The position numbers and the translations under genes were made by a program. Positions 1-8,009 of a DNA stretch of 64,000 nt are shown here, piece after piece. Under the pieces are notes generated by a model. It saw nothing but the letters and a program-made list of their open reading frames with translations, did not search any database and was not told the origin of the DNA. This stretch comes from Sulfurovum sp. (GTDB lineage: Bacteria; Campylobacterota; Campylobacteria; Campylobacterales; Sulfurovaceae). Where the stretch lies: the NCBI GenBank assembly GCA_024637255.1, contig JAGXFO010000021.1:48148-112147 (forward strand), in the 5' to 3' direction. Every line of letters begins with the position of its first letter. Position 1 is the first letter of the stretch.

Positions 1-693
1 TCTGCTGCAAGATTTAAACATATGGACCTGGAAAGTACTCTATATAACCATCCACTGCTTAAGAATGCAAAATTAAGCAATGACGGTATGGATTTTTTTA
101 AAGTATTTTATACGCTTATGAAATCCGTGCATGGTTTGCAGAAGCCGTCAGATATCTTAAAAAGTGCTATCTCTTCCAATCTCTATGGAGGGATAGTGGA
201 ACTTTTGGCAACGCAAAGAGGACGCCTTAAGTCTGGAGAAGTAGATGAAGAGAAGAAGAAGATTGCCAGGGAACGCATAGAAAGAAAAGCACGGCTCTTG
301 CTGGACCTTTCACGCCAGTATAAAGAGTTACCACGTTTTGTGAATGCTATGGTACTGGGAGGAAATGAACTCAGTGAGGGTGAGGGAGTGAATCTGCTTA
401 CGGTACATGCAAGTAAAGGGTTGGAATTTCCAGAAGTGTATGTCATTGACCTGGTTGATGGAAGATTCCCTAACAGAAGGATGATGTCAAGCATAGAAGA
501 AGAACGACGTTTGTTTTATGTGGCCGTGACACGCGCCAAAGACAGACTTTATCTTTCCTTGGCAAAATTTGACAGAGTGAAGAAGATAGACTATAAGCCT
601 TCACAGTTTTTACATGAAGCAGGGTTAATCCAAGGTGAATTTGTTGAGCCTGAACCAAAAGCCAAAAAGAATAAGAAAGAGAGCGAAGATTAG
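1..693 (+). CDS. UvrD/Rep-family superfamily 1 DNA helicase, C-terminal part
   Basis: The reading frame is already open at base 1, so the gene starts upstream of the window and only the last ~230 residues are seen. The visible part carries late SF1A helicase motifs: VNLLTVHASKGLEFPEVYV (motif V region, TVHxSKGLE) and EEERRLFYVAVTRAKDRLYL (motif VI, where VAxTRA contacts ATP). These place it in the 3'-5' UvrD/Rep/PcrA group that unwinds DNA in repair and replication restart. The tail is charged and Lys-rich. The stop overlaps the end of the convergent NYN gene by 4 bp. Which paralogue it is (Rep, UvrD or PcrA) cannot be told without the N-terminus. Confidence 0.9.
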   Translation, partial: SAARFKHMDLESTLYNHPLLKNAKLSNDGMDFFKVFYTLMKSVHGLQKPSDILKSAISSNLYGGIVELLATQRGRLKSGEVDEEKKKIARERIERKARLLLDLSRQYKELPRFVNAMVLGGNELSEGEGVNLLTVHASKGLEFPEVYVIDLVDGRFPNRRMMSSIEEERRLFYVAVTRAKDRLYLSLAKFDRVKKIDYKPSQFLHEAGLIQGEFVEPEPKAKKNKKESED

Positions 694-1457
694 TGGAATC
701 TCTTATCTCTTATGCTCATTTGCTTACTGTCTGGATCTAGATAAATATCAAAAAGGTCTATTTCGCTTATAAGATTACTTAGCTTTTTATATCCAAAATT
801 GATAGGCGAGAATGAAGTGGAGTTATTGATATACTGACCAATGCTTGCCAAATTTGCCCAGCCGTCTTCATCCATAGTTTGCTCAAGTGCCGTTCTAAGT
901 ACATTGACAAGCCAAGTGTCTTGACGCATCTCTTTACCGGATTTTTTTACCGGAGCTTGCAGTACATCTACACTGCGTAAGTCCCCACCGTTTACTTCTT
1001 TGTTTGTTTCCTGCTTCATAAGCTGTTCTGTAAAAATAAACTGTGAGCAGGCAACCATGAATGGTTTAGGTGTTTTTTTCTCGCCAAAACCGTAAACTTT
1101 TATACCTTCATTTTGTACACGCATGACTACAGGGGTAAAGTCAGAATCGCTAGTGGCAAAGGCAAATGCATCGATGTCTTTGGTATGAAGAAGATCTATG
1201 GCATCAATAGTCATCAGTATGTCTGTAGCATTTTTGTTTTTAGAATAGTCAAACTGCTGTATGGGTTTGATAGCAAACTCCAAGAGTTTGTCTTCCCAGT
1301 TTTTGAGGTTATCTTTTGTCCAGTTCCCGTAAGCTTGGCGTATATTGACGATACCGTATTTACTTAACTCATTGATGATGCCCTCAATGGAACGATGTGA
1401 AATGTTATCGCAGTCTATAAATAGCGCGATATGGTCTTCGGTTTTTTCTCTTGCCAT
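690..1457 (-). CDS. NYN-domain (LabA/DUF88-type) protein with C-terminal OST-HTH/LOTUS-like domain
   Basis: A 255-residue protein. Residues ~8-150 match the NYN (PIN-like) nuclease fold: LFIDCDNIS near the N-terminus, ATDILMTIDAIDLL in the middle and ATSDSDFTPVV give the spaced acidic residues expected to bind metal. Residues ~175-250 resemble an OST-HTH/LOTUS module, a putative RNA-binding winged helix. The combination is known in bacterial LabA-like proteins and suggests an RNA-directed nuclease; the actual substrate is unknown. The next gene on the same strand upstream is rsmD, 3 bp away, so the two are probably co-transcribed, which fits an RNA-related role. Confidence 0.85.
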   Translation of the reverse strand: MAREKTEDHIALFIDCDNISHRSIEGIINELSKYGIVNIRQAYGNWTKDNLKNWEDKLLEFAIKPIQQFDYSKNKNATDILMTIDAIDLLHTKDIDAFAFATSDSDFTPVVMRVQNEGIKVYGFGEKKTPKPFMVACSQFIFTEQLMKQETNKEVNGGDLRSVDVLQAPVKKSGKEMRQDTWLVNVLRTALEQTMDEDGWANLASIGQYINNSTSFSPINFGYKKLSNLISEIDLFDIYLDPDSKQMSIRDKRFH

Positions 1458-1460
1458 TTG

Positions 1461-2066
1461 TTAATCCTTGGGCGTATAATATGTCATGGTGCTGCGGCCA
1501 AATTTTTTTCGTTTCATCAATACTAATGCGCCAATTTTTTCAGGCATATCAAGGTTTGACATATGTTCAACAATGACCATCTCACAGATTTGCGGCTCTA
1601 TACCCTCTATCAGTGCTATGGTTTTATCATATACGTCATCCATACCATCACGCGTAGAAAAAGGCGGGTCAAAATAGAAGTAGGTTTTTTGGTTACTTTT
1701 TTTTACCATTTCATAGACAATGGTAAATTTTTCAAAACTATCACCGTAAAAAAGATGACATTTTGTGGCATCTATACGTTTGACATTCTCTTCTAAACAA
1801 TAGTATGCAGTTTTGTTGTGCTCCATAAAATAGCATTGACTAGCTCCCCGGCTCAGAGCCTCGAGTCCTATAGAGCCGCTGCCCGCGAAGACTTCAACAA
1901 AGTTTTTATCAATGATATTAAACTGCAGCGTATTGAAAAGTGACTCTTTCAATATACTTTTTGAACTGCGTGTGGTAAAGATATCGGGTATATCTATCTT
2001 TTTACCCTTGTGTATGCCGCCGTTTATAGTACTTGTAAATATTTTAATTTTTTCTTTAGTTTTCAT
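1461..2066 (-). CDS. rsmD: 16S rRNA (guanine(966)-N(2))-methyltransferase RsmD
   Basis: A 201-residue Rossmann methyltransferase. The SAM-binding motif I is FVEVFAGSGSIGLEALSRGA and the catalytic N6/N2-type motif is YFDPPF (D/N-PP-F), the pattern expected for RsmD, which methylates the exocyclic amine of G966 in 16S rRNA during 30S assembly. The N-terminal TRSSKSILKESLFNTLQ segment is the conserved 'RPTxxxVREALFN' region of the family. Length is normal. It precedes the NYN-domain gene by 3 bp on the same strand. Confidence 0.92.
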   Translation of the reverse strand: MKTKEKIKIFTSTINGGIHKGKKIDIPDIFTTRSSKSILKESLFNTLQFNIIDKNFVEVFAGSGSIGLEALSRGASQCYFMEHNKTAYYCLEENVKRIDATKCHLFYGDSFEKFTIVYEMVKKSNQKTYFYFDPPFSTRDGMDDVYDKTIALIEGIEPQICEMVIVEHMSNLDMPEKIGALVLMKRKKFGRSTMTYYTPKD

Positions 2067-2150
2067 GCCTATATTCTATCCTAAGAAGCGTAAAAGAGAG
2101 GTTGTTAGCTATTTAACTATTTTAGATGGAAAGTTTTGTTCACCACAGGA

Positions 2151-3485
2151 CTAGAAGAGTACTATGGTTTGGAGCGTGTTAATGAGCTTACTTCCTTCTC
2201 TTACATCTGAACGTTCTCTGCCCGGTTCTGTTGTTGTGATAATGGTACGACCGGTCACCAGTTTTGTACCATCATTTTTTCGTATGCCCCAATAGGTATG
2301 CATCACAACAGGCTCACCCTTATAATCCCCTAAATATAACACAATGTGACCAGGAACATAAAGAAGAGAGCGGAAGGGGTCGGCTTTTTTGATGATAGTT
2401 TGTTTTTTTAGTGCCTTTGACAATCCTTTGATGGGAATAGATGTACCGTCTTGTGCCTGTTTGCTCGAGTTTCTACGTAGGAAAATACCAAAAGCGCCCA
2501 AAAAGTCTCTTGTAGTGGCAGAGCAGTCGCGACACTCGTAGCTTCCACCCCAACCATAAGGTTCACCAAAAAACTCTTGCGCAAGCATAGCTACATTTTC
2601 AGGGGTAAAAGGCAAAGGTTTTTTCGCGATGATGTTCTTATTTAGTACTTTTACTTGCTCGATAAGTGCCTGACCTTTGGCATTTCGTTTCCCCACTAAG
2701 TAGCTCTTTCCATCTGGGCTAAGTGGGAAAATAGTACCAAGTTTCACAATGGAGAGTGCATTGTTGTTTTCATCAAAGAGTCTTAGATTGTCTTTGATAA
2801 CCATGGCATAATTGTCATTTCTAAAGGTTTCAATAAAATCATTAGAAACCAAAGCAAGGTCGGATGTTTTTACCCAGCCAAAAGAATAGGCAGCACGTAC
2901 AAATGCCCATACTTTGTCTCTGGAAAAATGTGAGATATAAAGTGGTACATTCATGTGCAAAGATGAGTTTTGGTTGTAATCAAAAGGAAAACCTTCTCCT
3001 GTTTTTCGAGGATCTCGGTAAAAAGCTTCGTTTGTAGGGAGAGCTTTTACATTGGTATGTTTTACAGTAATAGCTTTATACTTTTTAGTATTAATATGTT
3101 TATAGTCAGCATTTTCTATCCATTTGTTATAAACAGAAGAAGATATGACCGAGCCCTCAGCCCTGTATATAGGTTTTTTGGTTACAAAATTGATTTCCCA
3201 GCCAAAGTCTTTTTGTGGAATCTCCAGGGTATGGGCACTCCATGGCTTAAAATACTTTTCGTTAAATTTTTTATCAAATGATTCCTGTTGGGTTTTAGAA
3301 AAAGGTTTAATCTGTTTTGCATAAAAAGCAGGGTCCTGAGGAACCTTATTCATGTCACCTACCGCATTTTTGGGCATACAGTCTATTTTACTTGTGACTC
3401 GTTCACTTTCTTTTAGTGTATAGTTTGCTTGCAGGTTTACGAAGGAAAAGAGTATTAGCGCCATGAAGGGAAGTTTTTTATGCAT
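2151..3485 (-). CDS. Secreted NlpC/P60 (C40) peptidoglycan hydrolase with SH3 domains
   Basis: A 444-residue protein with a signal peptide (MHKKLPFMALILFSFVNLQA). The middle (~150-270) looks like two bacterial SH3-like modules, and the C-terminal part holds the NlpC/P60 core: YGWGGSYECRDCSATTRDF with the catalytic Cys next to Ser, and PGHIVLYLGDYKGEPVVMHTYWG with the catalytic His. Family members cut the gamma-D-Glu-mDAP peptide bond of the cell wall in the periplasm. The architecture matches the 'NLPC_P60 N-terminal / SH3b' proteins common in Campylobacterota and sulfate reducers. It stands alone, with 145 bp upstream before the DUF2062 gene. Confidence 0.88.
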   Translation of the reverse strand: MHKKLPFMALILFSFVNLQANYTLKESERVTSKIDCMPKNAVGDMNKVPQDPAFYAKQIKPFSKTQQESFDKKFNEKYFKPWSAHTLEIPQKDFGWEINFVTKKPIYRAEGSVISSSVYNKWIENADYKHINTKKYKAITVKHTNVKALPTNEAFYRDPRKTGEGFPFDYNQNSSLHMNVPLYISHFSRDKVWAFVRAAYSFGWVKTSDLALVSNDFIETFRNDNYAMVIKDNLRLFDENNNALSIVKLGTIFPLSPDGKSYLVGKRNAKGQALIEQVKVLNKNIIAKKPLPFTPENVAMLAQEFFGEPYGWGGSYECRDCSATTRDFLGAFGIFLRRNSSKQAQDGTSIPIKGLSKALKKQTIIKKADPFRSLLYVPGHIVLYLGDYKGEPVVMHTYWGIRKNDGTKLVTGRTIITTTEPGRERSDVREGSKLINTLQTIVLF

Positions 3486-3631
3486 TATTATCTCAGTCTT
3501 ATTTTTCGCATATAATAATATATTTTAGTTAATGATTGGTATATAAAGTATTGTCTCTTTGAGTAAGGTATTTTGTGTGGCATTGTAATGCTTGATTGTA
3601 ATGGTGGTATTATTTTCTAATTAGTGTAAAG

Positions 3632-4201
3632 TCAGGATGAGGGTTTTGGAGTATTGTCTGTTTTTGTAGACTCTGTCTCTTTAGCTAATTTTTTAGCCTC
3701 TCTTCTTTTTCTTGCATCTTCTTTTTCTTGCCTTTCACTGTTAACGGACATTATCCAGACTCGGTTAAGTGCTGCGTAGATGATACCTGAGACAACTATG
3801 GAATAGAATGCAGTGCCTGTATAGAGCGGCAGAAGAATAGCATCAAAATTTTCGGTGAACCATTCTATGGTTAACTCTATATCATCCAGACCCTTGCGCC
3901 CAAGTATAAAGTTTCCTGTAAGGTACTCTGCATAGTACATTAGGGGCATAGTTAAAGGGTTGCTTAACCAAACCACGGAGATCGCAATGGGGACATTAAA
4001 ACGTATAAAAGGCGTGGTCGCCATGACGGCTAGCATCTGCATAGGCATAGGAATAAAACCCCAAAAAAAACCTATAAATACACCTCTTGTAACCATCTGT
4101 CTATTGACAGCAAGATAAGCTACAGGTAAATTATATTTCTCCAGAAAGGTACTTATTTTGCTTTTTCCAGAGGGTTTTTTCTTGAAAACTTTTCTTATCA
4201 T
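3632..4201 (-). CDS. DUF2062 integral membrane protein
   Basis: A 189-residue protein with a basic N-terminus, about three hydrophobic segments (around residues 38-60, 68-90 and 120-145) and a highly charged Lys/Glu/Arg-rich C-terminus. The phrase GVFIGFFWGFIPMPMQMLAVM followed by RFNVPIAISVVWLSNPLTMPLMYYAEYLTG is the hallmark of DUF2062. The molecular function of the family is unknown; members often occur next to glycosyltransferases or lipid genes, but nothing like that is adjacent here. It is divergent from prs. Confidence 0.85.
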   Translation of the reverse strand: MIRKVFKKKPSGKSKISTFLEKYNLPVAYLAVNRQMVTRGVFIGFFWGFIPMPMQMLAVMATTPFIRFNVPIAISVVWLSNPLTMPLMYYAEYLTGNFILGRKGLDDIELTIEWFTENFDAILLPLYTGTAFYSIVVSGIIYAALNRVWIMSVNSERQEKEDARKRREAKKLAKETESTKTDNTPKPSS

Positions 4202-4319
4202 TTTAATCCATGATTATATCAATATTTGTATAAGTGTAATATGGGTGAGCTTTAAACCCCCTTTTTATCAACTTTTGTGTAGAATACGCTTCATAAATTA
4301 TGCATAAAAGGTACACAGT

Positions 4320-5255
4320 ATGAGCGGATATATGATATTTTCTGGGACATCAAACCCTGAACTCTCTGAGGAGATCGCAACGTATCTTCAAATGCCTCTT
4401 TCCAAGGCAAAGATAAACCGTTTCTCCGATGGTGAAATTTCTGTGCAGATTGCAGAGAGCGTACGTGGCAAAGATGTATTTATCATACAGCCTACCTCTG
4501 CACCAGCCAATGGGAATTTGATGGAATTGCTGATTATGACTGATGCACTGAAGCGCTCTTCTGCGAAGTCTATCACTGCTGTGGTACCATATTACGGCTA
4601 TGCAAGACAGGACAGAAAAGCTGCACCGAGAGTGCCTATTACAGCAAAGCTTGTAGCTAACCTGATGGAAACTGCAGGCATTACCCGTATGGTGACAGTG
4701 GATCTTCATGCCTCACAGATACAGGGATTTTTTGACATTCCTGTAGATAACCTTTATGGTGCTATTTTATTTATCGACTACATTAAAGCAAAAAAATTCA
4801 AGAATCCTGTTATTGCATCTCCAGATATTGGCGGCGTGGCAAGAGCAAGATACTTTGCCAATAAATTGGGTCTTGATATGGTTATCGTTGATAAAAGACG
4901 TGAAAAAGCCAATGAGAGTGAAGTGATGAATATCATCGGAAATGTTGAGGGTAAGGATGTCATTCTTATTGATGATATGGTAGATACGGCCGGAACCATG
5001 GTGAAAGCTGCAGCTGCACTTAAAAAACTCGGAGCGACATCGGTAATGGCATGCTGTACACACCCCGTACTATCCGGTCCGGCATATGAGCGCATAGAAG
5101 AGGGTGATCTTGACGAGCTCGTCGTTGCCAATACCATCCCTATGACAAAACTGAGCAAAAAGATCAAAATGCTCTCAACAGCCCCTATGCTAGGCGAAGT
5201 AATCAGGCGCGTGCACAACAATGAGAGTGTAAACTCTTTATTTGAAACCAATTAA
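4320..5255 (+). CDS. prs: Ribose-phosphate pyrophosphokinase
   Basis: A 311-residue cytoplasmic enzyme making PRPP from ribose 5-phosphate and ATP, feeding nucleotide, His, Trp and NAD synthesis. Visible signatures are FSDGEISVQIAESVRGKDVFIIQPT near residue 40-60, PYYGYARQDRK (ATP/flexible loop), TVDLHASQIQGFFDIPVDNL (the PRPP synthase signature with metal-binding His) and VILIDDMVDTAGT (the PRPP-binding loop). Length equals the family norm. The start is the ATG following AAAAGGTACACAGT. lepA follows after 24 bp with its own ribosome-binding site, suggesting one transcript. Confidence 0.97.
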   Translation: MSGYMIFSGTSNPELSEEIATYLQMPLSKAKINRFSDGEISVQIAESVRGKDVFIIQPTSAPANGNLMELLIMTDALKRSSAKSITAVVPYYGYARQDRKAAPRVPITAKLVANLMETAGITRMVTVDLHASQIQGFFDIPVDNLYGAILFIDYIKAKKFKNPVIASPDIGGVARARYFANKLGLDMVIVDKRREKANESEVMNIIGNVEGKDVILIDDMVDTAGTMVKAAAALKKLGATSVMACCTHPVLSGPAYERIEEGDLDELVVANTIPMTKLSKKIKMLSTAPMLGEVIRRVHNNESVNSLFETN

Positions 5256-5279
5256 TAAGTAAGAGGAATAAGGAATTTA

Positions 5280-7091
5280 ATGGCTAATCCAATACCGCAA
5301 TCACGTATACGCAATTTCTCAATTATCGCACATATAGACCATGGAAAGTCTACTTTGGCTGACCGTATTATTCAAGAGTGTGGTGCTGTGACAGAGCGAC
5401 AAATGTCTGCACAGGTCATGGACACAATGGACATCGAAAAAGAGCGCGGTATTACGATTAAGGCACAGTCTGTACGTCTTGACTATGTTAAAGACGGGGA
5501 ACACTATATCCTTAACCTTATAGATACTCCGGGTCACGTAGACTTTTCTTATGAGGTAAGCCGTTCTTTGGCTTCTTCCGAGGGCGCTTTGCTTATTGTA
5601 GATGCAGCGCAGGGAGTAGAGGCACAAACCATAGCCAACGTCTACATTGCTATGGAAAATAACCTGGAGCTTTTGCCTGTGGTAAATAAAATTGACCTCC
5701 CCGCAGCCGATCCGGACAGAGTTCTGGCTGAACTTGAAGAAGCCATAGGTATCGATGCGACAGAACATAATCTTGTCTCAGCTAAAACAGGCGAGGGGGT
5801 AAAAGATCTTATAGATGCCATTGTAGACCGTGTTCCTGCACCAAATGGAAAAGAAGATGCTCCGGCAAAAGCGCTTATCTATGATTCCTGGTTTGACAAC
5901 TATATGGGTGCGTTGGCACTTGTTCGCATGTTTGAAGGAAGTGTCAAAAAAGGGCAAATTGTAAAGATCATGGGAACAAAAGATGAACATCAAGTACTCC
6001 GTATGATGTACCCAAACCCCATAGCAAATATAGAAACTGATGAGATACGTACAGGTGAGATAGGTATCATGGTCATGGGACTTAAAACCGTAGATAGCAT
6101 TAAAGTTGGTGATACGGTTACTGATGCAAAAAATCCTACCGCCGAGGTCATTCATGGTTTTGAACCTGCAAAACCTTTTGTGTTTGCAGGTATTTACCCT
6201 ATAGAAACAGACAGGTTTGAAGATTTGCGTGACGCGTTAAACAAATTAAAGCTTAATGATTCAGCATTGAGTTTTGAACCTGAGAGTTCGATGGCTCTTG
6301 GTTCTGGCTTTAGAACAGGTTTTTTAGGCATGCTTCACATGGAAGTAGTCAAAGAACGTTTAGAGCGTGAATTTAATTTGGAACTTATCGCTACCGCACC
6401 GACTGTTGTGTACAGGGTAAAGCAAACCAACGGTGAGGAAATCATCATCCGAAATCCAAGCGAACTGCCAGAACCACAGAAAATAGCAAGTATTCTTGAG
6501 CCGTATGTAAAAGCAACGATTTTGACACCGCAGGAATATGTAGGAAATCTGATTAAGTTACTCAACGACCGTCGTGGTATTCAGATAAAAATGGATTATC
6601 TCAATGAAACACGTGTTCTTTTAGAGTATGACATTCCCATGAATGAAATTGTGATGGATTTTTACGACAAATTAAAATCCATGACAAAAGGATATGCAAG
6701 TTTTGACTATGAGCCTACAGGTTTTAGAGAGGGCAGGTTGGTAAAGCTTGACATACGTGTGGCTGGAGATATAGTGGATTCCTTATCAATTATCGTTCCT
6801 GAAGAAAAAGCACGCACAAGAGGACTTGCCTTTGTTGCGCAACTGAAAGAACTCATTCCTAGACAACTTTTTGAAGTGGCTATTCAGGCAAGCATCGGCA
6901 ATAATGTCATCGCACGCAGTACCGTGAAGTCTATGGGCAAAAATGTTACGGCAAAATGTTACGGCGGTGACATCACCCGTAAAAGAAAGCTTCTAGAAAA
7001 ACAAAAAGCAGGAAAAAAACGTATGAAATCTATAGGTTCAGTGGAAGTACCGCAAGAGGCATTTATGGCTGTTTTAAAGTTAGACAGCTAA
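5280..7091 (+). CDS. lepA: Elongation factor 4 (LepA), ribosomal GTPase
   Basis: A 603-residue translational GTPase of typical LepA length. G1 is AHIDHGKST, G2 lies in ERGITIKAQ, G3 is DTPGHVDF and G4 is NKIDLP. The C-terminal domain ends with KCYGGDITRKRKLLEKQKAGKKRMKSIG, the specific LepA C-terminal signature that separates it from EF-G. It acts on 70S ribosomes and is implicated in initiation or 30S biogenesis and in back-translocation. Ribosome-binding site AAGGAATTTA precedes the ATG. Two small genes follow almost without spacing. Confidence 0.97.
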   Translation: MANPIPQSRIRNFSIIAHIDHGKSTLADRIIQECGAVTERQMSAQVMDTMDIEKERGITIKAQSVRLDYVKDGEHYILNLIDTPGHVDFSYEVSRSLASSEGALLIVDAAQGVEAQTIANVYIAMENNLELLPVVNKIDLPAADPDRVLAELEEAIGIDATEHNLVSAKTGEGVKDLIDAIVDRVPAPNGKEDAPAKALIYDSWFDNYMGALALVRMFEGSVKKGQIVKIMGTKDEHQVLRMMYPNPIANIETDEIRTGEIGIMVMGLKTVDSIKVGDTVTDAKNPTAEVIHGFEPAKPFVFAGIYPIETDRFEDLRDALNKLKLNDSALSFEPESSMALGSGFRTGFLGMLHMEVVKERLEREFNLELIATAPTVVYRVKQTNGEEIIIRNPSELPEPQKIASILEPYVKATILTPQEYVGNLIKLLNDRRGIQIKMDYLNETRVLLEYDIPMNEIVMDFYDKLKSMTKGYASFDYEPTGFREGRLVKLDIRVAGDIVDSLSIIVPEEKARTRGLAFVAQLKELIPRQLFEVAIQASIGNNVIARSTVKSMGKNVTAKCYGGDITRKRKLLEKQKAGKKRMKSIGSVEVPQEAFMAVLKLDS

Positions 7092-7093
7092 AA

Positions 7094-7447
7094 ATGACAC
7101 TTATTCCTGTAGAAGAAGATAAAAAAACCATTGCAGCACGTTTTAGAAAAGCACACTCCTTTGCTTTTCTTGATGAGGGTCAGATTATTGTGCAGGAAAA
7201 CCCTCATAAAACGTCAAAATCTCCAGAATTCTTTGAGTATTTTAAAACATTGAATGTAGATACGCTTTATATTCAAGAGTTGGGCTATAAAACTTTTTTA
7301 ACACTTTTGGAAATGGGTGTAGAGGTGTATCTAGTTCAAAATGCAGACACATGGAACCGTATTAGGCCAAATGAGCTTCTTTTGTTGGATGCCAAAAATG
7401 CAAAAGAGCACTGTTCTTTGGGACATCACGACAAAGAAGACAAATAG
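7094..7447 (+). CDS. NifB/NifX-like (FeMo-cofactor-binding fold) small protein
   Basis: A 117-residue protein starting 2 bp after the lepA stop. Its pattern (IPVEEDKKTIAARFRKAHSF, then a segment about an inaccessible 'YIQELGYKTFLTLLEMGVEVYLV') matches the dinitrogenase iron-molybdenum cofactor biosynthesis fold, a ribonuclease-H-like alpha/beta domain seen in NifX, NafY and the NifB tail. The C-terminus is Cys/His rich (EHCSLGHHDKEDK), suggesting metal or cluster binding. No nif genes are visible, so the role is probably in handling another metal or cluster rather than nitrogen fixation. The assignment rests on fold-level similarity and is moderate. Confidence 0.65.
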   Translation: MTLIPVEEDKKTIAARFRKAHSFAFLDEGQIIVQENPHKTSKSPEFFEYFKTLNVDTLYIQELGYKTFLTLLEMGVEVYLVQNADTWNRIRPNELLLLDAKNAKEHCSLGHHDKEDK

Positions 7448-7893
7448 TGGGATGGGCGATACACCTGCATCTGATTGCTGCCATAGCATGGATAGGCGGA
7501 GCATTTTTTATGTTTTTACTAGGTGTGAGTCTAAGAAAAAAAGAAGACCAAGAGGCTGTGTATCCTCGAATAGGACCTATCTACGGCTATTTTGAAACTG
7601 CGGCACTGATCGTACTGCTTATTACAGGCTATACGATGATAGCAAATAATGGCCTTTTAACTATACTTTTTTCAAATATTACTAATGAAGTCATAGACTC
7701 CTTGCGTACCAAGCTTTATATTGTAGGAGTCATTATCGTCTTGACAGTGGTGCATATGACGATTTCTATGATGACTTTGCACAAGGAAAAAACACCGCTT
7801 CAGAAGTTCTTCTCCCGTGGTTCGTCCATGGGTATTTTTCTTTTGAATCTTGTAGTGCTTCATTATGCAATGGTGCTGAGAGATATACTTTGA
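7447..7893 (+). CDS. Four-helix membrane protein of CopD/HemJ-like type
   Basis: A 148-residue protein with about four transmembrane segments (residues ~3-25, 45-68, 84-108, 126-145). It begins with GTG, overlapping the preceding stop codon (TAGTG), so translation is coupled. The N-terminal HLHLIAAIAWIGGAFFMFLLG resembles the conserved first helix of CopD and HemJ-like proteins, where the His may bind heme or copper. A function cannot be assigned firmly; putative heme or copper-linked membrane protein is the best description. It is the last gene of the prs-lepA run. Confidence 0.65.
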   Translation: MGWAIHLHLIAAIAWIGGAFFMFLLGVSLRKKEDQEAVYPRIGPIYGYFETAALIVLLITGYTMIANNGLLTILFSNITNEVIDSLRTKLYIVGVIIVLTVVHMTISMMTLHKEKTPLQKFFSRGSSMGIFLLNLVVLHYAMVLRDIL

Positions 7894-7979
7894 GAGATAT
7901 TTTCTCTTCAGTGGTTTTATTTGTCAATGTAATTTGATCTCAATATGACTAATTAACCATTTTTGTTAAAAGTTTTATA

Positions 7980-7985
7980 TATAAT
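7980..7985 (+). promoter_or_regulatory. Putative sigma-70 -10 element of the GH17/GT2 gene
   Basis: TATAAT lies 24 bp before the TTG start at 8010, in a T-rich stretch, as is common for Campylobacterota promoters, which have a weak -35. The new transcription unit after the prs-lepA run makes a promoter here likely. Confidence 0.45.
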
Positions 7986-8009
7986 TCGTTTTATTTTACA
8001 GGAACCAAA

